A stretch of 64,000 nucleotides of DNA from Eubacterium sp. (lineage in GTDB: Bacteria; Bacillota; Clostridia; Oscillospirales; Acutalibacteraceae): assembly GCA_017446095.1 (NCBI GenBank), contig JAFSRN010000019.1:1-64000 (forward strand), read 5' to 3'. The stretch's first letter is position 1. Each line of letters opens with the position of its first letter. Of this stretch, positions 1 to 8,448 are shown one piece after another. A program made the position numbers and the translations under genes. The notes beneath the pieces were generated by a model. That model was not told the DNA's origin, ran no database searches, and saw nothing but the letters and a program-made list of their open reading frames with translations.

Positions 1-372
1 CGGTGCAAGCGGTGACAGCTTTTTAACGGTTGCCACAACGTCGTCGTCTGCAAGAACAGACTTCTTATACTTATCGCCGCCCTGTACTACGCGGTGACCG
101 ATAGCGTCAATCTCGCTGAAAGAGTCAACAACTTTATGCTTGCTTTCGGAGATGAGGTACTTAACCTCGTTAAAAGCGTCCGTGTGGGTGGGAAGCTCTT
201 TATCGTAAGTAACCTTCTCACCGCCGGCTTTTAAAATAACATTTTCTTCGCCGCCTTCGATTTTGAGACCGATTCTCTCGATAGCGCCTTTGCAAAGAAC
301 AGACTCATCTGTCATATCCATAAGCTGATACTTGAGGGATGAACTGCCACAGTTAATAACCAGAATTTTCAA
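1..372 (-). CDS. ackA: Acetate kinase, N-terminal part (3' end outside window)
   Basis: Acetate kinase makes ATP and acetate from acetyl phosphate and ADP in the cytoplasm, the last step of acetate fermentation. The 124 codons present begin M-K-I-L-V-I-N-C-G-S-S-S-L-K-Y, the family signature around the phosphate-binding loop, and later show GHRVVQGG, another conserved segment near the acetate site. The start is TTG at 372, chosen because GGAGG lies 8 bases upstream (381-385) and the signature follows directly. The gene runs off the left edge, so about two thirds of the usual 400 residues are missing from view. It is divergent from tmcAL, with about 100 AT-rich bases between them. Confidence 0.95.
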   Translation of the reverse strand, partial: MKILVINCGSSSLKYQLMDMTDESVLCKGAIERIGLKIEGGEENVILKAGGEKVTYDKELPTHTDAFNEVKYLISESKHKVVDSFSEIDAIGHRVVQGGDKYKKSVLADDDVVATVKKLSPLAP

Positions 373-472
373 AACTGTAACCTCCGTACTTGAAATATAC
401 TTTAACATCATTTATAATATAATATATAATAGTATAATGTCAAGTAAAAATAATAATTTTAGGGAAATTTTT

Positions 473-1528
473 ATGAATATAGGTATAATCTGCGAATTTA
501 ACCCGTTTCACAAGGGGCATAAGTATCTGTTTGACAGCGTTAAGGGCGAGGGCGATCGCATTATCTGCGTGATGAGCGGCAACTTTGTTCAGCGCGGCGA
601 AGCGGCGGCAGTATCAAAATTTGAACGTGCAAAGACTGCTGTGGAAAACGGCGCAGACCTTGTGCTTGAACTTGTGACACCGTGCGCCACGCTGTCCGCA
701 CAGGGCTTTGCGCAGTCGGGCATAAAAATACTTGAAAACACCGGGATATGCGACAGCATTGCCTTTGGCGCGGAGTGTGATGACGTTGACGCACTTTCAG
801 CGGTGTGCGAGGAAATCAGGGCAAAGGACAGCGAGATACGCGCTGCGCTTGCCGACGGCTGCTCGTACCCTGCGGCGCTTAGGAAAGCGGTTGACTCTCC
901 CCTGCTTGATTCGCCCAACAACATTTTAGCGATTGAATACCTTACCTGCACGAGCCTCAAGCCGATTGCCGTTAAGCGCATCGGCGGCGGTCACGACAGC
1001 GACGACGTTGATTACAGCGCAAGCGCAATAAGAAAGACTATGGCTCACAAAGCAGAACTAAAAAACTGCGAGCGCGCCGTGCTTTACCGTCTGCGCACTA
1101 TGAGCGCCGAGGACTTTGCCGATATTGACGATGTAAGCGAGGGGCTTGAAAACAGGATTGCCGAGGCGGTTAAGACCGCTGCAAACCTTGACGAGCTTTA
1201 CGACAACATCAAGACGAAGCGTTACACGCATGCAAGGATTCGCCGAATTATACTGCGCGCCTTTCTGGGCATCACGCGCGAAACGGACAGAGAGCCGCGT
1301 TATCTGCGCGTGCTTGCAGTCGGCGATAACGGCAAGGAACTTCTATCCGAAATCGGCAAAAATGCCACCCTGCCCGTTGTAACGCGTTACAGGGACGCAA
1401 AGCAGGCAGGCGGCGAGGTTTTAACTCAGTTTGAAAACGAATGCCGCTACACGGACATCTATGCGCTGTGCGCAAACGAGGTGCTTCCCTGCGGTGAAGA
1501 TATGACGTTCGGGTTAAAATATAAATAA
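473..1528 (+). CDS. tmcAL: tRNA(Met) cytidine acetate ligase (TmcAL)
   Basis: TmcAL-type enzymes use ATP and acetate to acetylate the wobble cytidine (ac4C34) of elongator tRNA-Met. The protein is 351 residues and begins with the nucleotidyltransferase HIGH-like motif F-N-P-F-H-K-G-H at residues 9-16. A middle segment Y-S-A-S-A-I-R-K resembles the second adenylate-binding motif. Start 473 is chosen over an in-frame ATG far upstream because the HIGH motif lies near the N-terminus in this family and AGGGA precedes it. It is somewhat shorter than typical homologues (about 400). Lying beside acetate kinase is sensible because both handle acetate, but that link is inference. Confidence 0.88.
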   Translation: MNIGIICEFNPFHKGHKYLFDSVKGEGDRIICVMSGNFVQRGEAAAVSKFERAKTAVENGADLVLELVTPCATLSAQGFAQSGIKILENTGICDSIAFGAECDDVDALSAVCEEIRAKDSEIRAALADGCSYPAALRKAVDSPLLDSPNNILAIEYLTCTSLKPIAVKRIGGGHDSDDVDYSASAIRKTMAHKAELKNCERAVLYRLRTMSAEDFADIDDVSEGLENRIAEAVKTAANLDELYDNIKTKRYTHARIRRIILRAFLGITRETDREPRYLRVLAVGDNGKELLSEIGKNATLPVVTRYRDAKQAGGEVLTQFENECRYTDIYALCANEVLPCGEDMTFGLKYK

Positions 1529-1637
1529 GGATTTTCAAATTATTCTTTATTTTGTAACATTTTTGTGTTAATATATCATAAGTATATTGCATTATTATTG
1601 TATAAATATATAAAACTATTAAGGGATGTTTGTTAGT

Positions 1638-2549
1638 ATGCCATTTAGTTTATTTGAAATCACATTTCAGTTCCAGTATCTGAAAAACCTTTGGTCGTCA
1701 ATAACCAATTACGCAAAGCAGGTGCAGGGACTGTTCAACAAACTTGATTTAATCGATATTGTTGATATCCTGTTTGTTGCAGTTGTAATTTACACAATCA
1801 TCAGAATTATACGCGAAACACGGGCAATGCAGCTGCTTAAGGGCATCGTGTTCTTAATTGCGTTGTATATGATAGTAACCTTCCTCGGGATGAGCGCGTC
1901 GAGTTATATTTTTAAAGAGATATTCTCGTATATCCTTATTATAATTGTAGTGCTGTTCGGACCGGAAATCAGGAACGTGCTTGAGCAGATGGGTAAGGGC
2001 GCCGCAACAAGCGGACTCCGCAACGTGCTGATATCAAACGTTTCTATTGATATGAAAAAGACGATTGACTCCGTTTGCAAAGCCTGCACCAATATGAGCG
2101 ACGACAAAATAGGCGCGCTTATTGTGTTTGAAAAGGATACAAGGCTCGGCGAAGTTATATCAAGCGGTACGGTGCTTAACGCAGAGCCGACGCACGAACT
2201 GATTGAAAATATCTTTTTCCCCAAATCGCCGCTGCACGACGGCGCGATGATTATACGCTCTTCGCAGATTTACGCTGCAGGCTGCATTTTGCCGCTTACG
2301 CGTGAGTATGTGTCCTCTTCCCTCGGCACAAGGCACAGAGCCGCTATCGGCGTAACGCAGGAAAGCGACGCCATAGTTGTTGTTGTGAGTGAAGAAACGG
2401 GTAGCATCAGCATTGCGCAAAACGGCACGCTTAAAAGGGATGTATCGTCGGGTGAACTGCGCGACACACTTGAGCAGCAGTTTATTCTGGAAGATAATAA
2501 GTCGGGCGACAAATTCCTCAAAAAAATGTTAAGGGGGATTAAGAAGTAA
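1638..2549 (+). CDS. cdaA: Diadenylate cyclase CdaA
   Basis: CdaA makes the second messenger c-di-AMP from two ATP at the membrane and so governs potassium and osmolyte balance and wall homeostasis. Three hydrophobic segments (about residues 39-59, 67-84 and 92-109) precede the DAC domain. The two hallmark motifs are present: DGA in L-H-D-G-A-M (201-203) and R-H-R (232-234). An ATG 12 bases upstream at 1626 is possible, but AAGGG directly abuts it; at 1638 the same Shine-Dalgarno has proper spacing. The stop codon overlaps the start of cdaR (TAATG). Confidence 0.95.
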   Translation: MPFSLFEITFQFQYLKNLWSSITNYAKQVQGLFNKLDLIDIVDILFVAVVIYTIIRIIRETRAMQLLKGIVFLIALYMIVTFLGMSASSYIFKEIFSYILIIIVVLFGPEIRNVLEQMGKGAATSGLRNVLISNVSIDMKKTIDSVCKACTNMSDDKIGALIVFEKDTRLGEVISSGTVLNAEPTHELIENIFFPKSPLHDGAMIIRSSQIYAAGCILPLTREYVSSSLGTRHRAAIGVTQESDAIVVVVSEETGSISIAQNGTLKRDVSSGELRDTLEQQFILEDNKSGDKFLKKMLRGIKK

Positions 2550-3841
2550 TGGCTAAAGAAAGAAGCAAAATCAGATTTTCGCTCAGACGGATGATATATA
2601 ACGACAAATACCTTATTGTAACATCGCTGATTCTTGCAATAATTGTCTGGGTGGTGACTTCCATTTCCATCGGCGATGATGAAACAAGGCACGTTAAAGT
2701 GGAAATGCCGCTTACGCTGAGCAGCAAGGTTGCCGAGCAGCTGGGAATGCAGTTTTACACTATCAGGGATTCCATTGAGGTAGATGTTACCGTAGTCGGA
2801 AAGAAGTATGTTATAGGTCAGGTTGCTGCTGACGATATTAACGTTAAGTTTGACATTTCAAAAGTAACGCGCGCAGGCGAGCAGTCGGTACCGATAATTG
2901 TAACTGCCTCGTCAGGCGACCTTGACTTTAGTATTGACAGTTACTACCCGACGACGATAGACGCCTACTTTGACGTCGTCAGTCAAAAGACGCTTGATTT
3001 GCGGCTTGAGTACGACGAAGATATGGTTGCAGACGGATACGCCTTTGGCGAGCCCGTTATAAGCGAGGATAAAATCCTTGTATCGGGTCCGAAAACATAT
3101 GTTGATTCAATCGACAGAGCGATGCTCTACGTTGAAACAGAGGACGACAAAAAACTCACTGAGCCGTACACAACAAACTGCAACATAACGCTTGAAAGCG
3201 ACAGCGGCACTATTGAGGAAAACTATATTTCCATATACTCAAACAGCAACCAGAAAACGCCGCTGACCACTGTAGGCGTTACGCTGCCGGTAGTTAAGAT
3301 ATCCGAGGTTCCCGTTGAGGTGAGCATTGAGGGTGTGCCGAAAGGCATCAGCCAGAGCGATATCGGCAAGGAATACAGCGTTGATACGCTTGAGGTCGGC
3401 TTCCTCGACAGCGCAAAGGTTAACAAGCTGAATATCGGCTCGGTTAACTTCAACAAGCTTCGTCCGGGCAGCAACAAGTTCAAGTTCAAAACGTCGGAAA
3501 TCAAGGGCATTTCCGCAGTATACTCAAACGTTAAAGAGATTGAAGCGGTTATCACGCTTGACGAAAGCGATTACAGTTCAAAAGAGATTTCTATTGACGT
3601 ATCTGACATCAAGCTGTCAGGGCTTGCAGAGGGCAAGACAGCAAGCGTTACGGGCATCAGCAGCAGAACGGTTACAGTGTACTACCCTGCTGATATTGAC
3701 AGCGAGGAAATCAGCATTGAGGCTGTTAAATGCGATCTGAGCGAGGAATCGGGCAACGGTATGTACCAGCTTTCCTTTAAGCTCAGCGACAGTTCAGCGT
3801 GGGTTTACGGCGAATATACGGCTGACGTTGTAATTGAATAG
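2549..3841 (+). CDS. cdaR: CdaA regulatory protein CdaR (YbbR domains)
   Basis: CdaR is an extracytoplasmic, membrane-anchored partner that modulates CdaA activity. The 430-residue protein has a positively charged N-terminus, one membrane anchor (about residues 20-40, ending V-V-T-S-I-S-I) and a long extracellular part made of repeated YbbR-like beta domains rich in D-V-x-V segments. Its ATG shares one base with the cdaA stop, so the two are translationally coupled. In many Firmicutes glmM follows directly; here a strong terminator follows, so glmM lies elsewhere. Confidence 0.93.
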   Translation: MAKERSKIRFSLRRMIYNDKYLIVTSLILAIIVWVVTSISIGDDETRHVKVEMPLTLSSKVAEQLGMQFYTIRDSIEVDVTVVGKKYVIGQVAADDINVKFDISKVTRAGEQSVPIIVTASSGDLDFSIDSYYPTTIDAYFDVVSQKTLDLRLEYDEDMVADGYAFGEPVISEDKILVSGPKTYVDSIDRAMLYVETEDDKKLTEPYTTNCNITLESDSGTIEENYISIYSNSNQKTPLTTVGVTLPVVKISEVPVEVSIEGVPKGISQSDIGKEYSVDTLEVGFLDSAKVNKLNIGSVNFNKLRPGSNKFKFKTSEIKGISAVYSNVKEIEAVITLDESDYSSKEISIDVSDIKLSGLAEGKTASVTGISSRTVTVYYPADIDSEEISIEAVKCDLSEESGNGMYQLSFKLSDSSAWVYGEYTADVVIE

Positions 3842-3847
3842 TATAAT

Positions 3848-3880
3848 AAAAAAGGCTATCTTTGTGAGATAGCCTTTTTT
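3848..3880 (+). terminator. Terminator after cdaAR, probably bidirectional
   Basis: A perfect 14-bp stem (3848-3861 with 3867-3880) has a 5-base loop, with six A on the left arm and six T on the right arm. It can stop transcription from both sides. It lies between cdaR and the converging M14 peptidase gene. Confidence 0.93.
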
Positions 3881-3940
3881 AGTGTACAGTGTACAGTGTA
3901 CAGTGGACAGTTGCGGAGTGCTGCGGTCAGCACTCCCTAC
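3881..3940. repeat. Short tandem 7-mers plus CCCTAC-ended hairpin
   Basis: Four tandem 7-base units AGTGTAC (3881-3908, last unit AGTGGAC) are followed by a perfect 9-bp hairpin (3915-3923 with 3928-3936, loop CGGT) ending in CCCTAC. The CCCTACAA end matches the right end of the elements at 8691 and 50114, so this looks like a partial member of the same intergenic family. Confidence 0.7.
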
Positions 3941-3945
3941 AATTA

Positions 3946-5532
3946 TCATTTATACGCCTTAATAACTGCCTTAATCATCTTAACATCTTTTTTGGTGCTT
4001 ACCGAGCCGGGCGACCTGTATTCTACAAGAGTTGACGGAATACCGAGGCGGTTGTGTACCCAACCGATAAGATAGCCCTGATCAGCGCCATAGCTGCCGA
4101 TGTAGCCGGGCAGACCGAGGTTGCGGTTAACAATGCGGCTGAGCTTGCTTGTGCCAAGCGTTTCGTTAAGCCAGCCGTGCATATTCATATAAAGATTAGG
4201 GTTGCACTTAACAATGTAGTTGCGCAGCTTGCGTGATTCAAGCCCTCTGAAAGCGCCGAAGTCGCGGTTCATATCAACGTGCTTTGCCGTGCATCTGCCG
4301 AATGCAGTTGAGCACGCGCGCTGATTGTTTACGCCTGCGATAGTGCCGTCGGGGTTAGCGCAGGGCACGATTACAAGGCGGTATTTGCCGAGTTCTTCTG
4401 AATGGGTGGCAAAGTACTTGATGATGGCGTTTGCCTCTTTAACAAGCACCTTACCGTCGCGGTAGTAGCTGTCCTCAAAGCCGTGAACGGCAAAATCCAT
4501 AAACAGCGTTTTGCTGTACTTGCCTGTTTTTTTATTGATAATCTCAAAGCCTTCGAGGTTGCGTCCCTGAACGGACTTGCCGTACTTAACCCTTTTAACG
4601 TTTGACATATCGAGCGCGAGCTGCACCGAGTTTACGTTAAGCGGCAGCGCGTCGTCAACAACTGTAATCGCCTGACGTGTGCTGATGTTGTCAAAATTCG
4701 TTTTAAGGTTAACGTAGGTTTTGCCCTTGCCTTTAGCCGTAACGTAGCCGTTACTGTCAATTTTAGCAACCTTGCCGTTGCCTGTGGTGAACTTCGGCGT
4801 AACCTTAAGTCCGCCTGTAACCTTGTAGGTAATCCTGTGGTTATCGGAACCCTTTTGAACCTTTGTGTTTTTAGCGGTGATTTTGATAACAGGCTGCGTG
4901 TTTTTAACTGTAACGCTGCAGTAAGCCTTTACGCCGTTGTACGTTGCAAATGCGATAGTCGCCTTGCCTGCCTTGTTTGCTGTTATAACGCCGTTTTTAT
5001 CAACGCTTGCAACCGCTGCATCTGACGACGCAAACGCTCTTTTGCGCGAATAGCCGCCGCTGATTTTTACATCGAGTTTAAATGTTTTACCTACGCCGAG
5101 CGCGATGTTCTTAACATTGAGCTTTGCGGATTCAGGCGCATTCTTGACGTTTACCACAAACTTTGCGGTGATGTAGCGCACAATGGGCTGCGGCGGATCT
5201 TCGCCTTCGACAACTTCTGGTGTTTCAACAATCTCACGCTTGATGTTTACAATCGTTTTGCCTGTGCCCATGCCCGTAACAACGGTGTTCGAGTCGATAA
5301 CAGCGACATCCTCGTTGCCCACAACGTAGGTGTAGGTGTTTGTTGCCTTGTCCGCATCGGTGATAAAATCAAGCACCTTTACGGTTTCGCCAACGCCGAT
5401 GGTTACGGAATCTTCGCTGAGGGAAATTGCCTCTGTCTGCTCGCCTTCTGCCGCAAATGCGCAAAATGCAGGAAGCATAAACAGCACTGACAGCATAAGT
5501 GTTAAAAGTATTTTACCTGTTTTTGAATTCAC
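3946..5532 (-). CDS. Secreted M14 zinc carboxypeptidase with Ig-like domains
   Basis: Probable extracellular metallocarboxypeptidase, perhaps acting on wall peptides or dietary peptides. Residues 1-28 form a signal peptide (cleavage near A-F-A/A-E-G). Two to three bacterial Ig-like (Big2) domains fill about 30-295, with repeated G-x-x-T-I-x-x-x-T patterns. An M14 domain follows (about 305-528). The zinc ligands are visible: H350 and E353 in H-G-F-E-D, and H452 in N-M-H-G-W. M-N-R-D-F matches the substrate-binding N-R, and E504 in V-E-Y-R-S-P-G is the likely catalytic base. The start is GTG at 5532, 8 bases from GGAGG; an upstream TTG would place that GGAGG inside the gene. Fusing Big2 domains to M14 suggests surface attachment. 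Confidence 0.85.
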   Translation of the reverse strand: MNSKTGKILLTLMLSVLFMLPAFCAFAAEGEQTEAISLSEDSVTIGVGETVKVLDFITDADKATNTYTYVVGNEDVAVIDSNTVVTGMGTGKTIVNIKREIVETPEVVEGEDPPQPIVRYITAKFVVNVKNAPESAKLNVKNIALGVGKTFKLDVKISGGYSRKRAFASSDAAVASVDKNGVITANKAGKATIAFATYNGVKAYCSVTVKNTQPVIKITAKNTKVQKGSDNHRITYKVTGGLKVTPKFTTGNGKVAKIDSNGYVTAKGKGKTYVNLKTNFDNISTRQAITVVDDALPLNVNSVQLALDMSNVKRVKYGKSVQGRNLEGFEIINKKTGKYSKTLFMDFAVHGFEDSYYRDGKVLVKEANAIIKYFATHSEELGKYRLVIVPCANPDGTIAGVNNQRACSTAFGRCTAKHVDMNRDFGAFRGLESRKLRNYIVKCNPNLYMNMHGWLNETLGTSKLSRIVNRNLGLPGYIGSYGADQGYLIGWVHNRLGIPSTLVEYRSPGSVSTKKDVKMIKAVIKAYK

Positions 5533-5563
5533 TTTTGAGTCCTCCAATGATTATAATAAATAT

Positions 5564-5592
5564 ATTATAATACTTATTATTTTGATTTTCAA
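5564..5592 (-). promoter_or_regulatory. Sigma-A promoter of the M14 peptidase
   Basis: On the minus strand TTGAAA (5587-5592), a 17-base spacer and TATAAT (5564-5569) lie about 30 bases upstream of the GTG start. Confidence 0.7.
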
Positions 5593-5614
5593 GAAAAACA
5601 AATACATTTTTACA

Positions 5615-5643
5615 TAAAAAACAGAGGCTTTTACACCTCTGTT
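5615..5643 (-). terminator. Terminator of the E2 acyltransferase gene
   Basis: On the minus strand a 7-bp stem ACAGAGG/CCTCTGT (5635-5641 with 5621-5627) has an 8-base loop and is followed by six T. It lies directly after the E2 stop codon. Confidence 0.88.
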
Positions 5644-5650
5644 CTTAATC

Positions 5651-6571
5651 TTATTTCCATTCGTGGATGATTGACGGATTAGCAAAGATTTCGTCCAGCT
5701 TCTGGATGAACGGAACCATATCGCCATAGTCAACCGCTCTGTGGTCGATTGCGATAGCCATAGGCATAACCATGCCGATTGAAACCTGGTCGTTGCCGTC
5801 TGCATCCTTGGTGACAACAGGTCTTTTCTGCGCTGCGTTGATAGCGATTGCAGAAACCTGCGGCGGAATAATCTCAAGCAGGCAGCACTCGCCTCTGTAC
5901 GGGCGGTAAATCGAGCCGAGGTTTGTGATTGTGATTGTGCCCTGCTCGATGTCGTGCTTTGTGAGTCTGTCCGTTTCAGGGATTGAGTAGTATTCTTTTT
6001 TAGCTGCGCCTGAAAGCGTATGTACCTTGTGCTTACCTGTCTTTGAGCCGTAGAGTCTGTTGATTGTCTGTGCAACCTTGCCGTGCTTGAGGTTGTTGAG
6101 CGTGTTGTCAAGCGATACCTCAAACATAACCTCGTTAAGGTCGGTGTTCTTCGCCTTGCGTGCAGCGTCGTTAATAGCCTCTGTCATCTCGGTAAGAGTT
6201 TTGCTGTCCATATCGTGCATATTGATAGTCATCATCTCGCCGTTTGGCAGGATCATAGGCATACTGACGTCAACATGGTCAAAGGTTTTAAGGCAACCTC
6301 TTACAAGTCTGCGGTTAAACTCAAGGTGTGCGTTAAGCTTTGGCGCCTGCTTTAAGCCCTCGCAGATAACCTTAATCATTACTGTGTTGATAGTAATCTT
6401 CTTTGACGGGTCGGTGTTACCCTCGTTGAGTTTTTTGCACTCTTTCATAAACTCAGTAACATCGGGCTCGTAGTTCATAACGGCGTGGGGAATCTGTTCC
6501 CAGCTCTCCGAAGTCATATTACTAACAATTTTACGTGCAATACCAAAATGGTGTTCGCCTGAAATAGCCAT
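5651..6571 (-). CDS. Stand-alone 2-oxoacid dehydrogenase-type acyltransferase (E2 catalytic domain only)
   Basis: The 306 residues consist of an E2/chloramphenicol-acetyltransferase fold alone. The active-site motif D-H-R-A-V-D-Y-G-D (276-284) holds the catalytic His277 and Asp281; the conserved N-L-G-S loop (217-220) is also present. Classical E2 proteins carry one or more lipoyl domains and an E1/E3-binding domain before this core; neither exists here and no E1 or E3 gene is nearby. The acyl carrier is therefore unknown; free CoA thioesters are the likely donor. ATG at 6571 follows TGGAGGA. It has its own promoter and terminator. Its neighbour is a CoA-transferase, which also handles acyl-CoA. 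Confidence 0.85.
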   Translation of the reverse strand: MAISGEHHFGIARKIVSNMTSESWEQIPHAVMNYEPDVTEFMKECKKLNEGNTDPSKKITINTVMIKVICEGLKQAPKLNAHLEFNRRLVRGCLKTFDHVDVSMPMILPNGEMMTINMHDMDSKTLTEMTEAINDAARKAKNTDLNEVMFEVSLDNTLNNLKHGKVAQTINRLYGSKTGKHKVHTLSGAAKKEYYSIPETDRLTKHDIEQGTITITNLGSIYRPYRGECCLLEIIPPQVSAIAINAAQKRPVVTKDADGNDQVSIGMVMPMAIAIDHRAVDYGDMVPFIQKLDEIFANPSIIHEWK

Positions 6572-6617
6572 AAATTTCCTCCAAAATTAAGTGTTGTGGA
6601 TATTGTTATCTTTACTA

Positions 6618-6646
6618 TATTAACATATTTATATATTATTAGTCAA
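6618..6646 (-). promoter_or_regulatory. Promoter of the E2 acyltransferase gene
   Basis: On the minus strand TTGACT (6641-6646), 17 bases, then TTAATA (6618-6623). The -35 box lies immediately after the stop codon of the CoA-transferase, so the E2 gene can be expressed alone. Confidence 0.6.
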
Positions 6647-6647
6647 G

Positions 6648-8114
6648 TTAATCTTCTTTGCGATGCGGAATATGGTCGCTTATATTTTCCTTAATCTTAT
6701 CGCGCTTTTCCTTTATGCGCTCTTTGCCCTCTTCCCTTTTTTCGTGCAGAATCTCGCGCTCGTCCTTAATGCGCTCTTTAAGTGTGCCGGTGAGCTTTGC
6801 AAGTTCCTCTTTGGTAAACGGCTCTTCGTTGAAGCGGCGCTTGTACTCTGCAATAAGGTGAGGTCTGAAGCGCGGATGCGCAATAGCAATCAGCGCCTTT
6901 GCACGCTCTTTAAGAGTCTTGCCCTTAAGCTGTGCAATACCGTATTCCGTTACAACGTAGTTAACGTCGTTACGCGGCGTGGTAACTGCGCTGCCCTCCG
7001 TGATAAGCGGCACAATGCGGCTGACCATACCCTTTTTAGCGGTGGACGGCATAGCGATAATCGAGCGTCCGCCCTTGCTCATTGTAGCGCCGCGGACAAA
7101 GTCCACCTGACCGCCAACTGCTGAAAACTGCGACAGACCGATGGTATCGCTTACAACCTGACCGAGCAGATCAACCTGAATACATGAGTTGATGGAAACC
7201 ATATTGTCATTTTTCGCAATCTCAATCGGGTTGTTAACGTAGTCAATCGGGTGCATTTCAACCGCAGGGTTGTTGTTTATATATGCGTTGAGTTTTTTAG
7301 AGCCGAACGCCGCGCCGAGGACTGTTCTGCCGCGGTTTGTGTTTTTGCGCTTGTTGTTGATAACGCCGCTTTCAAGCAGGTCTACTACACCGTCGCCGAC
7401 AAGCTCGCTGTGCAGACCGAGGTCTTTTTTATCCGTAAGCTGTGCGCAGACTGCGTTAGGAATACCGCCGATGCCGAGCTGCAGGCAGTCGCCGTCCTTA
7501 ATAAGTGAAGCGCAGTGCCTGCCGATTTCCATCTCCACATCGGAGATGTTAACGGTCTTAACCTCGGGCAGCGGCTCGTCAATCTCCACAAACGCGGTGA
7601 TATCACGCACGTGCTTGATGCTGTTGCCGAAGGTGCGCGGCATATTTTTGTTAACCTGCGCAATTACAACCTCGCAGTGGTCAGTTGTGCCCTTTGTGTA
7701 GTCAACGGTTGTGCCGAAAGACACGTAGCCGTGCTCGTCCGGCGGCGACACCATAACAAGCGCCACGCGCGGGCATATGTAAGACCTGATAATTTCCGGT
7801 ATCTCGTAAAAGTGCGAAGTGGTAAACTCGCTTGAGCCGTCGGATATTGACGCCCTGTTTGACTGCGAAGCAAACAGGCAGTTGAGTTTGAAGTGCCCTT
7901 TCATCCTCGGCTCGCACCACGGCGAATTGCCGAGGGTGAGCATATTGACGATAGTGATGTCCTTAAACTCATCGTAGTGCTCTACAAGCGCGTTTTCAAT
8001 GCCGAAGGGTTCGCCGCAACCGAAGCCGACAACTACCTTGTCGCCATCGTTAATAAGCTTAATCGCCTCGTCTGCGGTCATAAGCTTTTGATCATAAATC
8101 TCTCTCCACGACAT
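6648..8114 (-). CDS. Acetyl-CoA hydrolase/transferase family CoA-transferase (butyryl-CoA:acetate or 4-hydroxybutyrate type)
   Basis: Moves CoA between a short-chain acyl-CoA and a free acid such as acetate, a key step in butyrate or 4-hydroxybutyrate fermentation. Visible motifs are G-I-G-G-I-P-N-A-V (214-222) and E237 in H-S-E-L-V-G-D-G, which matches the catalytic glutamate (Glu238 in the Clostridium aminobutyricum enzyme); G-G-Q-V-D-F-V-R-G is also conserved. The start is ATG at 8114 with AGGAG upstream. The last roughly 48 residues form a highly charged K/R/E helix, probably a coiled coil, which makes this 488-residue protein longer than typical relatives of about 440. Substrate cannot be fixed from sequence alone. 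Confidence 0.88.
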   Translation of the reverse strand: MSWREIYDQKLMTADEAIKLINDGDKVVVGFGCGEPFGIENALVEHYDEFKDITIVNMLTLGNSPWCEPRMKGHFKLNCLFASQSNRASISDGSSEFTTSHFYEIPEIIRSYICPRVALVMVSPPDEHGYVSFGTTVDYTKGTTDHCEVVIAQVNKNMPRTFGNSIKHVRDITAFVEIDEPLPEVKTVNISDVEMEIGRHCASLIKDGDCLQLGIGGIPNAVCAQLTDKKDLGLHSELVGDGVVDLLESGVINNKRKNTNRGRTVLGAAFGSKKLNAYINNNPAVEMHPIDYVNNPIEIAKNDNMVSINSCIQVDLLGQVVSDTIGLSQFSAVGGQVDFVRGATMSKGGRSIIAMPSTAKKGMVSRIVPLITEGSAVTTPRNDVNYVVTEYGIAQLKGKTLKERAKALIAIAHPRFRPHLIAEYKRRFNEEPFTKEELAKLTGTLKERIKDEREILHEKREEGKERIKEKRDKIKENISDHIPHRKED

Positions 8115-8153
8115 AATTAATTCTCCTAAAAACACACAAATTTTCTCAATACT

Positions 8154-8183
8154 ACTATAACACAAACAGCAAAGGCAAGTCAA
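8154..8183 (-). promoter_or_regulatory. Promoter of the CoA-transferase gene
   Basis: On the minus strand TTGACT (8178-8183), an 18-base spacer and TATAGT (8154-8159), about 40 bases before the start codon. Confidence 0.6.
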
Positions 8184-8262
8184 CAAATTTGTTGAGGCTG
8201 TAAACGTTGGTTGAATAATAGCACTGATCTGGTAAAAGATAGTAATGCAGGGGGTGAAAAAT

Positions 8263-8439
8263 ATGACATCAAAAGAACTTTTGTACGTTGAGGACGCGCT
8301 CGGACACGAGCAGTATTTTCAGACAAAATGCAACGAGGTTGCAACCAATCTGCAGGACGGTGAGCTCAGGAACGCAGTACACACAATGCAGACAAAGCAT
8401 CAGGAAATCTTTAACAGTTTTATCAGCACATTGAGATAA
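8263..8439 (+). CDS. Small spore-coat-associated protein (CotF partner)
   Basis: A 58-residue helical protein, M-T-S-K-E-L-L-Y-V-E-D-A-L-G-H-E-Q at its start. Proteins of this type are widespread in Clostridia directly upstream of a CotF-type coat gene; the biochemical role is unknown. ATG at 8263 is preferred over 8245 because GGGGGTG lies just upstream of it. The downstream coat gene begins 9 bases after its stop, so the two form an operon. I see no clear sporulation sigma-factor promoter in the 148-base gap before it. Confidence 0.75.
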   Translation: MTSKELLYVEDALGHEQYFQTKCNEVATNLQDGELRNAVHTMQTKHQEIFNSFISTLR

Positions 8440-8448
8440 GGGGTAATT

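Noticed and set aside
13..372. Plus-strand reading frame covering the left edge and running into tmcAL (start at 332)
   Set aside because: The minus strand encodes acetate kinase here. The extended plus-strand start precedes the HIGH motif by about 60 residues with no Shine-Dalgarno, so the tmcAL start was set at 473.
3881..3911. Short CRISPR-like array
   Set aside because: The units are only 7 bases, directly adjacent with no spacers, and there are no cas genes.
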